A DNA stretch of 64,000 nucleotides, from NCBI GenBank assembly GCA_002173095.1, contig NHBK01000008.1, positions 1 through 64,000 on the forward strand, given 5' to 3'. The notes beneath the pieces are model-generated. The model made no database searches. It saw only the letters and a program-made list of their open reading frames with translations, and was not told the origin of the DNA. Position numbers and translations under genes: made by a program. This stretch comes from Hyphomonadaceae bacterium TMED5. GTDB taxonomy: Bacteria > Pseudomonadota > Alphaproteobacteria > Caulobacterales > Hyphomonadaceae. The first letter of the stretch is position 1. Each line of letters starts with the position of its first letter. Below are positions 9,798 to 18,005 of this stretch, in pieces.

Positions 9798-9872
9798 GCG
9801 CCCTTCGTCTATCGGTTAGGACGCCAGGTTTTCAACCTGGAAAGAGGGGTTCGATTCCCCTAGGGCGTGCCA
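9798..9872 (+). tRNA. tRNA-Glu (anticodon TTC)
   Basis: 75 nt including an encoded CCA. The acceptor stem GCGCCCT pairs with AGGGCGT (one G-U). The anticodon stem CCAGG/CCTGG carries loop TTTTCAA with TTC in the anticodon position. The T arm is AGGGG-TTCGATT-CCCCT. Confidence 0.96.
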
Positions 9873-9963
9873 ATACTTTTCTCCATACAATTTTGTACTC
9901 TGGTCATCTGAAATAGGTGTGTTAACCTTCGGCTGTAAGAAGCTGATGGGGACAATTTCTGAT

Positions 9964-10482
9964 ATGAGTGAGGGCTTTCTAGCCGAGGAAGCCGGCGATA
10001 CGAGTATGGAACTTCTCAAGATCACCGGGCAGGTGAAATGGTTCGATGCCGTAAAGGGCTACGGATTTCTTTCACCGGATCCAGACGAAGTCATTCCAAA
10101 TCGCGCTGACGTAATGGTGCATGTGAGTTGTTTACGCGCCGCGGGCCTTTCCACAATGCAGGAGGGCGGGCGTATGACCCTGATGGCCATGCAGCGCGTC
10201 AAAGGTTTGCAGGCTGTAGAAATACTTGCGTATGAGCCTTTAGAGGCAGAGGCGGCTGTAAAAGATGACAGCGCGTTTGAGCCGGTTGTTATCAAGTGGT
10301 TCAATCGGGCCAAGGGGTATGGTTTCGTCAATCGGAGCGCAGATCCGGATGAAGATATTTTCGTTCATATGGTTGCGGTACGAAAAGCCGGGTTTGATGA
10401 TCTGATTGATGGCAACACATATGCCGCTGTGATCAAGCCGGGGCCTAAGGGCGAGCATGTCGATGAGATCAAGGCAATCTGA
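9964..10482 (+). CDS. Tandem cold-shock domain protein
   Basis: 172 aa from the ATG at 9964; an ATG at 9946 and a GTG at 9919 are in-frame alternatives. It carries two cold-shock (OB-fold) domains. The first, about residues 20-90, has [18 protein letters not shown] and VMVHVS; the second, about 105-172, has [17 protein letters not shown] and [14 protein letters not shown]. Both keep the RNP1/RNP2 aromatic residues that bind single-stranded RNA or DNA. Two-domain cold-shock proteins of this size are typical of Caulobacterales and relatives; an RNA-chaperone role in cold or stationary phase is inferred. It follows tRNA-Glu and precedes DUF192. Confidence 0.88.
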   Translation: MSEGFLAEEAGDTSMELLKITGQVKWFDAVKGYGFLSPDPDEVIPNRADVMVHVSCLRAAGLSTMQEGGRMTLMAMQRVKGLQAVEILAYEPLEAEAAVKDDSAFEPVVIKWFNRAKGYGFVNRSADPDEDIFVHMVAVRKAGFDDLIDGNTYAAVIKPGPKGEHVDEIKAI

Positions 10483-10541
10483 TCGAACCGAATGCAATCA
10501 GGTGCTTGTCGCTCCCGCTTCGCTGAAGTAGGAGGTTAGTT

Positions 10542-11048
10542 ATGAAAAACATCCTTCTCGCATCCGCGCTTTTCGCTCTGATTCCAGCTGCTCAGGCTCA
10601 GTCTGAAGCGCTTTATATGCCGGAATCTTCCATCACAATCGAAACAGCTGGGGGCGACATTTCGCTTACGGTTGAAGTCGCCGATGATCCTGAAGAGACC
10701 GCGACGGGCCTGATGTTTCGCGAAGGCATTGCAGATGATCATGGTATGATCTTCGATTTCGGCATCCCTCGCGAACCAAATATGTATATGCGGAATGTGC
10801 CGTTCGCGATCGATATGGTGTTCATGAATGAAGAAGGCGTCGTGATGGCTATTACAGCGCACGCGCAGCCTTTTTCAGAGCGTCATATTAATCCGGGATT
10901 CCCGGTTAAGTCGGTCCTGGAACTGGCAGATGGCCAGGCTGCCGCGTTTGGAATTCGCCCTGGCGATGTGATCCGTCACGAGATCTTTGGCAATGCTGTC
11001 GAGCCTGCTGCGACTTCTGAAGTCGAAGAAGAGGCTATCGAGGAATAG
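10542..11048 (+). CDS. Secreted DUF192 family protein
   Basis: 168 aa, with an excellent ribosome-binding site (TAGGAGG) before ATG 10542. A signal peptide ends near AQA-QS (residues 18-20), so the product is periplasmic. The DUF192 core is visible: ATGLMFREGIADDHGMIF, MYMRNVPFAIDMVFMNEEG, and SVLELADGQAAAFGIRPGD. The biochemical role of the family is not established. The last ~20 residues are an acidic tail. A 7-bp inverted repeat (TCGAGGA/TCCTCGA, 11038-11055) spans the stop codon but has no T-run. Confidence 0.9.
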   Translation: MKNILLASALFALIPAAQAQSEALYMPESSITIETAGGDISLTVEVADDPEETATGLMFREGIADDHGMIFDFGIPREPNMYMRNVPFAIDMVFMNEEGVVMAITAHAQPFSERHINPGFPVKSVLELADGQAAAFGIRPGDVIRHEIFGNAVEPAATSEVEEEAIEE

Positions 11049-11069
11049 TCCTCGAGCCGCTGCGCTAAC

Positions 11070-11495
11070 TTGAATGGTAATCCAGACATTCCTGAAGGCT
11101 TTGTGCTCGCTGAGGGTCGGGGCGCATTCTCGCGCCACAATGGACCACTCTACCGCCGGGTTGTTGATGGGCGCCTTCAGACGGGGCTGCGCGTGCTGGA
11201 TAGGCATTGTAACGGTCTGGGCTTCCTGCATGGCGGAATGGCGGCTGCGTTCGCAGACAGCGCTATGGCGTGGGCCGTCTGGGACAAAACGAATCAATCA
11301 TCCGTAACCATGCGGTTGTCAGTCGACTATCTACAGCCTGTTCGTCTTGGAGATTGGCTCATGGCTGAGTCGGTTGCTTTGGGTGTGGATGGTGACATTG
11401 TGCACGTCAAAGCCGATTTGACCCGCAATGAACGTTTTCCAGTGTGCGACGCGATGGGCGTTTTTCATATCATTCGCAAGAAAGCGAATTCTTGA
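11070..11495 (+). CDS. PaaI-family hotdog thioesterase
   Basis: 141 aa acyl-CoA thioesterase-like protein. The hotdog fold signature is HCNGLGFLHGGMAAAFADSAMAWAVW, followed by VTMRLSVDYLQPVRLGDWLMAE. HGGM carries the Gly/His features of the PaaI/YbgC-like clan. No ATG is available; TTG 11070 is taken as the start, with a downstream GTG as alternative. Substrate cannot be told from sequence. The end of the gene carries the putative -35 of the tRNA-Pro promoter. Confidence 0.8.
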   Translation: MNGNPDIPEGFVLAEGRGAFSRHNGPLYRRVVDGRLQTGLRVLDRHCNGLGFLHGGMAAAFADSAMAWAVWDKTNQSSVTMRLSVDYLQPVRLGDWLMAESVALGVDGDIVHVKADLTRNERFPVCDAMGVFHIIRKKANS

Positions 11496-11522
11496 CTTGA
11501 GTTCTGCTGCAGACCGCTTTAT
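11492..11522 (+). promoter_or_regulatory. Candidate promoter of tRNA-Pro
   Basis: TTGACT (11492-11497) overlaps the thioesterase stop codon. A CTTTAT -10-like hexamer follows at 11517-11522 (19-bp spacer), 13 bases before the tRNA. The spacing is slightly long and the -10 weak. Confidence 0.4.
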
Positions 11523-11535
11523 CTGGAGCCTTCGT

Positions 11536-11612
<77 letters not shown>

Positions 11613-11632
11613 TTTAAAAACGAGGACGAGAG

Positions 11633-11938
11633 ATGCGCGCACGGATCTTCAAACCCGCAAAGACTGCCATGCAATCTGGTAAGGCCAAGTCGAGCCATTG
11701 GGTGCTTGAATTCGTGAATGAAGGCTCTCGACGTCCTGACCCGCTAATGGGTTGGATTTCAACAGACGCTACAAGCTCTCAGGTGCGTATTACGTTTGAA
11801 ACACGTGACGATGCCATTGCGTATGCCAAGCGCGAAGGTATGACCTTCAGTGTTGAAGATCCTCGTCCCGCAAAGCGTCTGGTCAAATCCTACAGCGCAA
11901 ATTTTGCTTCTGACCGAAAGCAATCCTGGACCCACTAA
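11633..11938 (+). CDS. Complex I accessory subunit, NDUFS4/ETC_C1-like
   Basis: 101 aa. Matches the alphaproteobacterial supernumerary complex I subunit homologous to mitochondrial NDUFS4: MRARIFKPAKTAMQSG at the N-terminus, WVLEFVNEG, PLMGWISTDATSSQVRITFETRDDAIAYAKREG, and a C-terminal PRPAKRLVKSYSANF. It probably sits on the matrix-like arm of NADH dehydrogenase near the N module and helps assembly or stability (known for the mitochondrial protein). It lies between two tRNA genes; the stop is ten bases before tRNA-Arg. Confidence 0.9.
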   Translation: MRARIFKPAKTAMQSGKAKSSHWVLEFVNEGSRRPDPLMGWISTDATSSQVRITFETRDDAIAYAKREGMTFSVEDPRPAKRLVKSYSANFASDRKQSWTH

Positions 11939-11948
11939 GGGACCAGCT

Positions 11949-12025
11949 GGCCCCTTAGCTCAACTGGATAGAGCACCGGACTTCTAATCCGACGGTTGCA
12001 GGTTCGAGTCCTGCAGGGGTCGCCA
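11949..12025 (+). tRNA. tRNA-Arg (anticodon TCT)
   Basis: 77 nt with encoded CCA. Acceptor GGCCCCT pairs with AGGGGTC (one G-U). The anticodon loop CTTCTAA gives TCT, and the T loop is TTCGAGT. No separate promoter is evident in the ten bases between it and the preceding coding region, so it may be cut from the upstream mRNA. Confidence 0.96.
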
Positions 12026-12030
12026 TTCCC

Positions 12031-13203
12031 TCACAGGCGATCGAGCGCTGCTTTCAGGTCTGCAATTAGATCATCACTGTCTTCCAGGCCAATCTGAAGC
12101 CTTATCAGTGTGCCATAGCCTTTGGACTTCCATTGTGGGGACTCGGTACGCAGAAGTTGCGGATTGCAGGGGATCATGAGGCTTTCAAAGCCGCCCCAGG
12201 AAAATCCGAACCCGAACAGTTCAATACCCGCAAAGAAGCGTTCAATGCTTTCCTTGTCTTCTATGTGAAGCACGAAAGAAAATAGCCCTGAAGGGCCAGA
12301 GAAGGCAGCCTTATATTCTTCGTGGTCCGGATGCGTCGGCAGGGCAGGGTGCAAAACTTGTTTGACCTGTGGCTGTTGCTCCAACCATTCGGCGATCTTC
12401 AGTCCAGATTGGCCTTGAGCTTCTACGCGGTGTTTGATCGTTCGTAGCCCGCGCTGTGCCAGATAAGCGTCGTCCGGAGACATTGAGAGCCCCCAGTCCG
12501 TAGCGGCCTCGTTTATCGACCGGTTGAGCTTTTCATCACGACACATCACCGCTCCGCCAAAGCCATCTGAATGGCCTATGACGTATTTTGTAAGTGCCTG
12601 AACACAGACATCAAAACCGAACTCCAGCGGCTGAAATACAATCCCGCAGCCCCAGGTGTTGTCGATAATGGATGTTACGCTGTGCTCTTTGCAGACTGGA
12701 AGCAGGTCTCTCATCTTGTGCACTTCGAAAGTCAGAGAGCCGGGGGCTTCAAAGAAAACTGCTCGGGTATTGTCTCTTATGAGGGCCTTAAAGTCGGCGG
12801 CGTTAATGCGAGGATCAAATATGGTGACGTCCACGCCCATCTTTTTAAGATATCGGGTCGCGAAACGGCGCGTTGGACCGTAGGCTGAATCTGTAAGAAG
12901 AAAATGATCGCCGGACTGGACAAAAGAGGCCATCGCCAATGAGCATGCCCCGAGGCCGTTTGGAGCAAGATGCACAAAGTCGGCGGCTTCCAGCTCTTTG
13001 AGACCCGCTATTAGCGCATCATGTACTTCCGTGCCCATCCGTCCATAGAGAGACTTGGGAGTGTTGTAGAGCCCGTCAGCAGTCTTTGCCAGTATGGTGG
13101 ATGCGCGTTTGATGGGTGGGTTTACGGCTCCACCAAAGGCTTCTGGTGACCGGCCTGCATGCAAGAGGCGAGTCGCACGTTTCTTCTGTTCTGGGTTTTT
13201 CAT
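12031..13203 (-). CDS. metC: Cystathionine beta-lyase
   Basis: PLP-dependent Cys/Met metabolism enzyme, 390 aa. It cleaves cystathionine to homocysteine, pyruvate and ammonia. The N-terminal block has TRLLHAGRSPEAFGGAVNPP. Lys206 in QALTKYVIGHSDG should be the PLP lysine. The SLYGRMGT segment, in place of the Y-S-R-x-x-N-P of gamma-synthases, supports the beta-lyase (MetC) group. Start ATG 13203 overlaps the sseA stop by ATGA, so it is translationally coupled as the last gene of cysK-sseA-metC. Confidence 0.9.
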   Translation of the reverse strand: MKNPEQKKRATRLLHAGRSPEAFGGAVNPPIKRASTILAKTADGLYNTPKSLYGRMGTEVHDALIAGLKELEAADFVHLAPNGLGACSLAMASFVQSGDHFLLTDSAYGPTRRFATRYLKKMGVDVTIFDPRINAADFKALIRDNTRAVFFEAPGSLTFEVHKMRDLLPVCKEHSVTSIIDNTWGCGIVFQPLEFGFDVCVQALTKYVIGHSDGFGGAVMCRDEKLNRSINEAATDWGLSMSPDDAYLAQRGLRTIKHRVEAQGQSGLKIAEWLEQQPQVKQVLHPALPTHPDHEEYKAAFSGPSGLFSFVLHIEDKESIERFFAGIELFGFGFSWGGFESLMIPCNPQLLRTESPQWKSKGYGTLIRLQIGLEDSDDLIADLKAALDRL

Positions 13204-14045
13204 GCGGTGTGGATTTCAGAACCTTCGAGTGATGCCCATTCTGTCCAGGAACCATCGTACAGTGCGACGTCGTCTCGTCCCAGACGATGCAGTGCAAGGA
13301 GAATGATGGCTGCACTAACGCCTGAACCGCATGTTGCGATAATGTCCGACTTATCGGTCATCTCGGCAAACACAGGTTTGAGTTCACCGGCAGACTTCAG
13401 GCGACCTTTTGAGTCAACGAGACTGGTCGCGGGAATATTGACCGAACCCGGCATGTGGCCTGACTTGAGGCCTGTGCGTGGCTCCGGCTCGCTGCCTGCA
13501 AAGCGCCCTGCTGGGCGAGCGTCCAGAATGATCGCATCTGATTTGGCAATATGAGCTGACATTTGGTCTGCTGTTTTCAGGAGCTGGTTTTTCATTCGAA
13601 CTGTATGGTGGCGCTCAGAGGTGACGGGCGCGAGATCTTCCACGGTGCCGCCATTTTCGAGCCAGGCTGCCCAGCCGCCATCAAGGACTTTTACGTCTTC
13701 ATGGCCCATCAGGCGAAACATCCACCAGACGCGGGCGGATGCCATGAAACCAGCGCGATCATAAACCACGATGGTTTTACCGTCTCCCAACCCCATGTTC
13801 CGAACGCGTGAGGAGAATTTCTCTGGCGAGGGCAACATGTGCGGTAACGCTGAATCTGTATCCGCGATCTCGTCTATGTCTAAAAAGACGGCGCCCGGAA
13901 TGTGGCCTGCATCATAGAGCTTTTTAGAAGCGCCGCTGCCCGCATCCGGAGACCATGGAGGAACCCAGCTTGCGTCGACCACACAGACATCTGGCGCTGA
14001 TAAGTGCTGGCTGAGCCATTCAGCGGTGACGAGTGGGTCTGACAT
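13200..14045 (-). CDS. sseA: 3-mercaptopyruvate sulfurtransferase
   Basis: 281 aa, two rhodanese domains. The C-terminal domain has the active-site loop CGSGVSA with Cys239; CGSG is the mercaptopyruvate type rather than the CRxGx[R/T] of thiosulfate sulfurtransferase. The inactive N-terminal rhodanese domain has VVDASWVPP and GHIPGAVFLDIDEIAD. It moves sulfane sulfur from 3-mercaptopyruvate to thiol acceptors. Placed between a cysteine synthase (19 bases upstream) and metC, it fits cysteine breakdown and sulfur trafficking. Confidence 0.92.
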   Translation of the reverse strand: MSDPLVTAEWLSQHLSAPDVCVVDASWVPPWSPDAGSGASKKLYDAGHIPGAVFLDIDEIADTDSALPHMLPSPEKFSSRVRNMGLGDGKTIVVYDRAGFMASARVWWMFRLMGHEDVKVLDGGWAAWLENGGTVEDLAPVTSERHHTVRMKNQLLKTADQMSAHIAKSDAIILDARPAGRFAGSEPEPRTGLKSGHMPGSVNIPATSLVDSKGRLKSAGELKPVFAEMTDKSDIIATCGSGVSAAIILLALHRLGRDDVALYDGSWTEWASLEGSEIHTA

Positions 14046-14063
14046 GAAGCGTTCCTCCTGAAA

Positions 14064-15062
14064 TTATAACCAGTTTGGCACTGGCAGGTCTTTTGTGCGC
14101 AGAAATTCCGGATTGTAGATCTTGCTTTGATAGCGATTGCCGTAATCGCAGAGCACAGTGACAATAGTGTGTCCCGGCCCGAGTTCTTTCGCCATGGCAA
14201 TTGCTCCCGCGATATTCACGCCGGAGGAGCCGCCCAGACACAATCCTTCTTCCTGCACCAGATTGAACAGAATATTCAAAGCAGTAGGATCATCAATTCG
14301 ATAAGCGAGGTCAACGTCTACATTTTCAAGGTTGGCCGTGATTCGGCTCTGGCCGATGCCTTCGGTGATGGACGTGCCCTCGGATTTGAGCTCGCCATTG
14401 GCATAGTACCCATATAGCGCTGCACCACCGGGGTCAGCGATACCGATTTTGATGTCCTTGTTGCGTTCTTTCAGGGCCATGGAAATGCCACCAAGCGTGC
14501 CACCAGACCCGACTGCGCAAATAAACCCATCAACCTTGCCGTCGAGTTGAGAGAATATCTCTGGACCCGTGGTATCGTAGTGCGCTTTGCGGTTCGCAAT
14601 ATTGTCGAACTGATTGGCCCAGATTGCGCCATTTGGTTCAGTTTCATTCAGCTCTGCGGCAAGCTTCTCGGAATAGCGCGCATAATGATTAGGGTTCGCA
14701 TAGGGCACAGCGTCGACTTCAATCAGCTCAGCGCCCAGAAGCCGGATCGCATCCTTTTTTTCCTGAGATTGCGTGCGTGGGAAGACAATCACCGAACGAT
14801 AGCCCAGAGCATTGCCGACAACGGCGATGCCGATTCCGGTATTGCCAGCGGTGCCCTCAACGATCGTTCCACCCGGGCGGAGCGTGCCGTTCTGTTCGGC
14901 GTCTCGAATGATGCCAAGAGCGGCCCGATCCTTGATGGATTGGCCGGGATTGAGGAATTCTGCTTTGCCCAGAATCGTGCAGCCGGTTTCTTCAGAGGCG
15001 CGTTTCAGTTTTATGAGAGGGGTATTGCCGATGGTATCGACCACGCTCTGATGAATTGTCAT
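14064..15062 (-). CDS. cysK: Cysteine synthase A
   Basis: O-acetylserine sulfhydrylase, PLP enzyme, 332 aa. Lys44 in NPGQSIKDRAAL is the expected PLP lysine. The phosphate and substrate loops are GTAGNTGIGIA and AVGSGGTLGG. Members of this alphaproteobacterial clade are slightly longer than E. coli CysK, here with a C-terminal YNPEFLRTKDLPVPNWL. QSIKDR, where CysK usually has SVKDR, and the C-terminal tail are also met in cystathionine-beta-synthase-like relatives, so reverse transsulfuration cannot be excluded. First gene of cysK-sseA-metC. Confidence 0.85.
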   Translation of the reverse strand: MTIHQSVVDTIGNTPLIKLKRASEETGCTILGKAEFLNPGQSIKDRAALGIIRDAEQNGTLRPGGTIVEGTAGNTGIGIAVVGNALGYRSVIVFPRTQSQEKKDAIRLLGAELIEVDAVPYANPNHYARYSEKLAAELNETEPNGAIWANQFDNIANRKAHYDTTGPEIFSQLDGKVDGFICAVGSGGTLGGISMALKERNKDIKIGIADPGGAALYGYYANGELKSEGTSITEGIGQSRITANLENVDVDLAYRIDDPTALNILFNLVQEEGLCLGGSSGVNIAGAIAMAKELGPGHTIVTVLCDYGNRYQSKIYNPEFLRTKDLPVPNWL

Positions 15063-15286
15063 TCCTGTCTCCTATTGGCCTTCAGCCTAAATCGTTCAGC
15101 TATCTGTCGCAACTGAGCTTGTAGTGATCCGAAGCATTGATGAGATCGTATCAAGAGCAGGAACAATCAATGAGAAACTCTAAACCGTTCCTTACGTTAA
15201 AAGGGGGGGAGGGGTGCTGTCGGGACAATTGTGCGTGATTGAAGGGGCTAGGCTCCGGTCACGTCTGAAACCGAGCGAGGCCGAAA

Positions 15287-15964
15287 ATGAAAACCCAACT
15301 GAAATTTGCTGCTGCCGGCGCCATTCTGGCGTTTGCTCCAACTGTTGTAGCTGACACAGCGACCACGAATGGCTCGGATGCGCTGATTTGGCAGCCTTCC
15401 AATGGAGAAGTTTTAGATTTCCTCGTTTTACGTCAGGGCAATGAGTTCGGCTATCACACAGTGACATTTGAGACCTCTGGGGATCAGTTGCGGGTCGAAA
15501 ATGACATTGAACTAGAGGTGAAGGCAGGACCTTTTACTCTGTTCTATTACGGCCATGAAAGTGATGAGGTCTGGGAAGATGGTGAGCTTCTTTCCATGAC
15601 CGGCGAAACGCGGAAGGACGGTGACGACTTCACACTGAGTGCGATGCGTGAAAACGGTGAACTCTCCGTACAGGGCACCAATTTCTCAGGAAATGTTCGT
15701 GCTGACATCATCCCATCCAGCCATTGGAATGTCAGAGAGGTGCAGTCCAATCAGATACTATCGAGTGAGGACGGACAGCTTCTGGATGTGGCTGTTGAAC
15801 ACCTCGGACAAGAGGAAATCGAAGCAGGCGGTGAAACGATCGTCGCAGACCGCTACCGCCTTCAGTCGGATCTGACTGTGGATCTCTGGTATGATGAGAC
15901 CGGCCGTTGGGTAAAATGCGTTTTTGAGGCGCGCGGCCAGTCCATCGAATACGTGCTTCAGTAA
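15287..15964 (+). CDS. Secreted DUF6134 family protein
   Basis: 225 aa. The signal peptide spans residues 1-22 (cleavage after VVA), so the mature protein is periplasmic. The rest is beta-rich: repeating hydrophobic strands such as NEFGYHTVTFETSGDQLRV and ERGVE-like turns, ending with LWYDETGRWVKCVFEARGQSIEYVL. This pattern matches DUF6134, whose function is unknown. It ends four bases from the stop of the Cfa-like gene on the other strand. The 224-bp upstream region divides it from cysK and should hold both promoters; it also contains a G7-A-G4 tract at about 15201-15214. Confidence 0.75.
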   Translation: MKTQLKFAAAGAILAFAPTVVADTATTNGSDALIWQPSNGEVLDFLVLRQGNEFGYHTVTFETSGDQLRVENDIELEVKAGPFTLFYYGHESDEVWEDGELLSMTGETRKDGDDFTLSAMRENGELSVQGTNFSGNVRADIIPSSHWNVREVQSNQILSSEDGQLLDVAVEHLGQEEIEAGGETIVADRYRLQSDLTVDLWYDETGRWVKCVFEARGQSIEYVLQ

Positions 15965-15968
15965 GTCC

Positions 15969-17198
15969 TTACGAAGGACGCGACATTACGAACTGGCCGA
16001 CATCTGTTCGGCCAGTACTGAACCCGGCTTCGCAATAGCTGAGATAATACTCCCACAGATTTCGAAATTTGGTGTCGAAACCCATGGCTTCGATTTCTGG
16101 CCATGCGGCCTTGAACGCATCATTCCAAAGTGAAAGCGTATCTGCATAGCTCTGACCGAACATGTGCTCGCTTTCATACGACATTCCAGACTTGGAAATC
16201 TCTTCCTTGAGTGCGTCAATGCTGATCAACATGCCGCCCGGAAAGATGTATTTCTGAATGAAATCAACACGCTTACGATAGCTCGCAAAAAGCTGGTCAT
16301 CAATTGTGATAATTTGCAGGGCCGCGCGTGCGCCGGGTGAGAGCACGTGGTGTATTTTGCTGAAGTATCCCGGCCAATAGGCTTCTCCTACAGCTTCGAA
16401 CATTTCAATCGACACCACGCCGTCAAATGAACCTTCAATGTCCCGATAGTCGCAGAGTTCAATTTGAACTTTATCGTTCAAGCCTGCTTCGAAAATTCGC
16501 TTTCGAGCGAACTCATGTTGAGCGTCCGAAATCGTGACGCAGTGAATATGAGATCCACGTTCCCTGGCGACATATTCTGCGAACCCGCCCCAGCCGCAGC
16601 CAATTTCCAAGAGATTGGAGGTAGCGTTTGCACCAACCTTATCCGCGATGGCTGAGTATTTCTTCGTCTGAGATTCTGCGAGCGTCTCACCATTCTCGAA
16701 CAGACCTGAAGAGTAGGTCATGCTCGGATCGAGCCACTTTTCATAGAAGTCGTTTCCAAGATCATAGTGCGCCAGGATGTTCTGCTTGGAGCCCTTTTTT
16801 GTGTTCTGACGGAGAAGCGCATTTGCAATCCAACGCAGAGCGTTTTTCATCGTGCTGCCGCGACTAAGCCGGCCTGCCTGATCAAAGTTTACCGCGAAAA
16901 ATTCGAGAACGTTTGTGAGGTCAGGCGTTTCAAACTGCTCGTCCATATAGGCGTCTGCAAAGCCAATATCGCCCGCCGCCAGTACCCGATTGAAGAGCGC
17001 GAGATCTTTCACGTGGATCTCTGCGCGGGGGCCCGGATTGCCATGATCAAAAAGGAAATACCGCCCGTCGGGCAACGACACGAGCAGCCGACCCTTCTTC
17101 GTTGATCTGAGCGCCAGAAAGGCAAGCTTTACCGATGAAGGAAGGCGAGAAATCCGGTTCAGATCGGTTTCAGAAACAACATCATAAGTCGTAGTCAT
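15969..17198 (-). CDS. Cfa-like fatty-acyl-phospholipid methyltransferase
   Basis: 409 aa, full length for the cyclopropane-fatty-acid synthase family. The lipid-binding N-terminal domain covers about residues 1-140, and the SAM-binding domain carries LLEIGCGWGGFAEY near 196-209. Compared by memory with E. coli Cfa, Ser164 replaces the bicarbonate-site Cys (YSCA to YSSG), Gln295 replaces the catalytic-site His, and MFEHVG is MFEAVG; the Glu (268) is kept. A plain CFA synthase is therefore less likely than a methylase of unsaturated acyl chains, such as the UfaM type of furan fatty acid synthesis (inference). Last gene of the phr-FAD-DUF1365-Cfa operon. Confidence 0.85.
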   Translation of the reverse strand: MTTTYDVVSETDLNRISRLPSSVKLAFLALRSTKKGRLLVSLPDGRYFLFDHGNPGPRAEIHVKDLALFNRVLAAGDIGFADAYMDEQFETPDLTNVLEFFAVNFDQAGRLSRGSTMKNALRWIANALLRQNTKKGSKQNILAHYDLGNDFYEKWLDPSMTYSSGLFENGETLAESQTKKYSAIADKVGANATSNLLEIGCGWGGFAEYVARERGSHIHCVTISDAQHEFARKRIFEAGLNDKVQIELCDYRDIEGSFDGVVSIEMFEAVGEAYWPGYFSKIHHVLSPGARAALQIITIDDQLFASYRKRVDFIQKYIFPGGMLISIDALKEEISKSGMSYESEHMFGQSYADTLSLWNDAFKAAWPEIEAMGFDTKFRNLWEYYLSYCEAGFSTGRTDVGQFVMSRPS

Positions 17199-17210
17199 TT
17201 TTGGCGTCCT

Positions 17211-18005
17211 TTATCCGGCTTTTCCAAGTGTAGAAGAAGCTTGCGTTAGAGAGTATGCGGTGTCGGGTTTGGCAGGGCGCCGATGATATTTCGCGCCGCG
17301 CATCCATAACCGCAGGGCTTGCCAATGAATGGAGAGTATCACGGAAAGGCCCGAAAATGGAGCGGTAAGGGTGTTTTTAAGGATGGCTGTAGACGTGGCG
17401 GGCTTGCGGGTGAGCGAGAGAGACGCCGTATGGAGACGTTCTCCGTCTTTGATATTTTCAATCAAGAGATCGAGATCGTCATCCGTTTCCTGAAGGGTAA
17501 AGCGATACTGCCCACTCACGTCGAAAAAGGGCGAAACGTGCAGAGTTTTGTCGACAGTTTGGCGGGTTGCGTTCGCGCCCGCAGACGCGACATACGAATG
17601 CTGATCACCAAACGTATTGTGGACTTCATAAATGATCGCCGTGGATCTTCCTGCTTCATTGCGAAGTAGCCAGAGTGACAGGGGTGAAAACCCCAGTCCC
17701 AGAACATTTGCGAATGTCAGCAGGTGTACGGAATGGTGTTCGGTCACTATACCTTCTGCTTCGAATAGGGATTTTGCCCAGTTTGCGAGGTCAGAAGAAT
17801 TCCGGTCGCCATACTTAGACTTATCAAGGGATAAAAGGTTCCATTTTCCGACGGAAAACCATTTCAATTGGCGAGCTGACTGTTCAAGATTATCCATACA
17901 GACTTCCACCATTCGTACCGGGTACGAAAAAGCCCGCTTAAAAGGCTTGAAGCGACAATGCGCTGTGCGGCCATTCATGAATGATATGGTAGAACTGGGT
18001 TTCAT
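17211..18005 (-). CDS. DUF1365 family protein
   Basis: 264 aa. The DUF1365 marks are clear: RTAHCRFKPFKRAFSYPVRMV near the start, LLTFANVLGLGFSPLSLWLL in the middle, IYEVHNTFGDQHSYV, and KTLHVSPFFDVSGQYRFTLQ. No activity is firmly established. The family nearly always travels with an FAD oxidoreductase and a Cfa-like methylase, so a role in lipid modification or delivery is inferred. It overlaps the upstream FAD gene by 4 bp and is 12 bases from the Cfa-like gene. Confidence 0.88.
   Translation of the reverse strand: MKPSSTISFMNGRTAHCRFKPFKRAFSYPVRMVEVCMDNLEQSARQLKWFSVGKWNLLSLDKSKYGDRNSSDLANWAKSLFEAEGIVTEHHSVHLLTFANVLGLGFSPLSLWLLRNEAGRSTAIIYEVHNTFGDQHSYVASAGANATRQTVDKTLHVSPFFDVSGQYRFTLQETDDDLDLLIENIKDGERLHTASLSLTRKPATSTAILKNTLTAPFSGLSVILSIHWQALRLWMRGAKYHRRPAKPDTAYSLTQASSTLGKAG

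Noticed and set aside
11038-11055. TCGAGGA/TCCTCGA hairpin at the DUF192 stop as a terminator
   Set aside because: No T-run and a 7-bp stem only; the next gene follows at once.
15200-15214. G7-A-G4 tract as G-quadruplex or phase-variable element
   Set aside because: Too few G runs for a quadruplex by itself; not placed in a coding frame or a promoter spacer that I could define.
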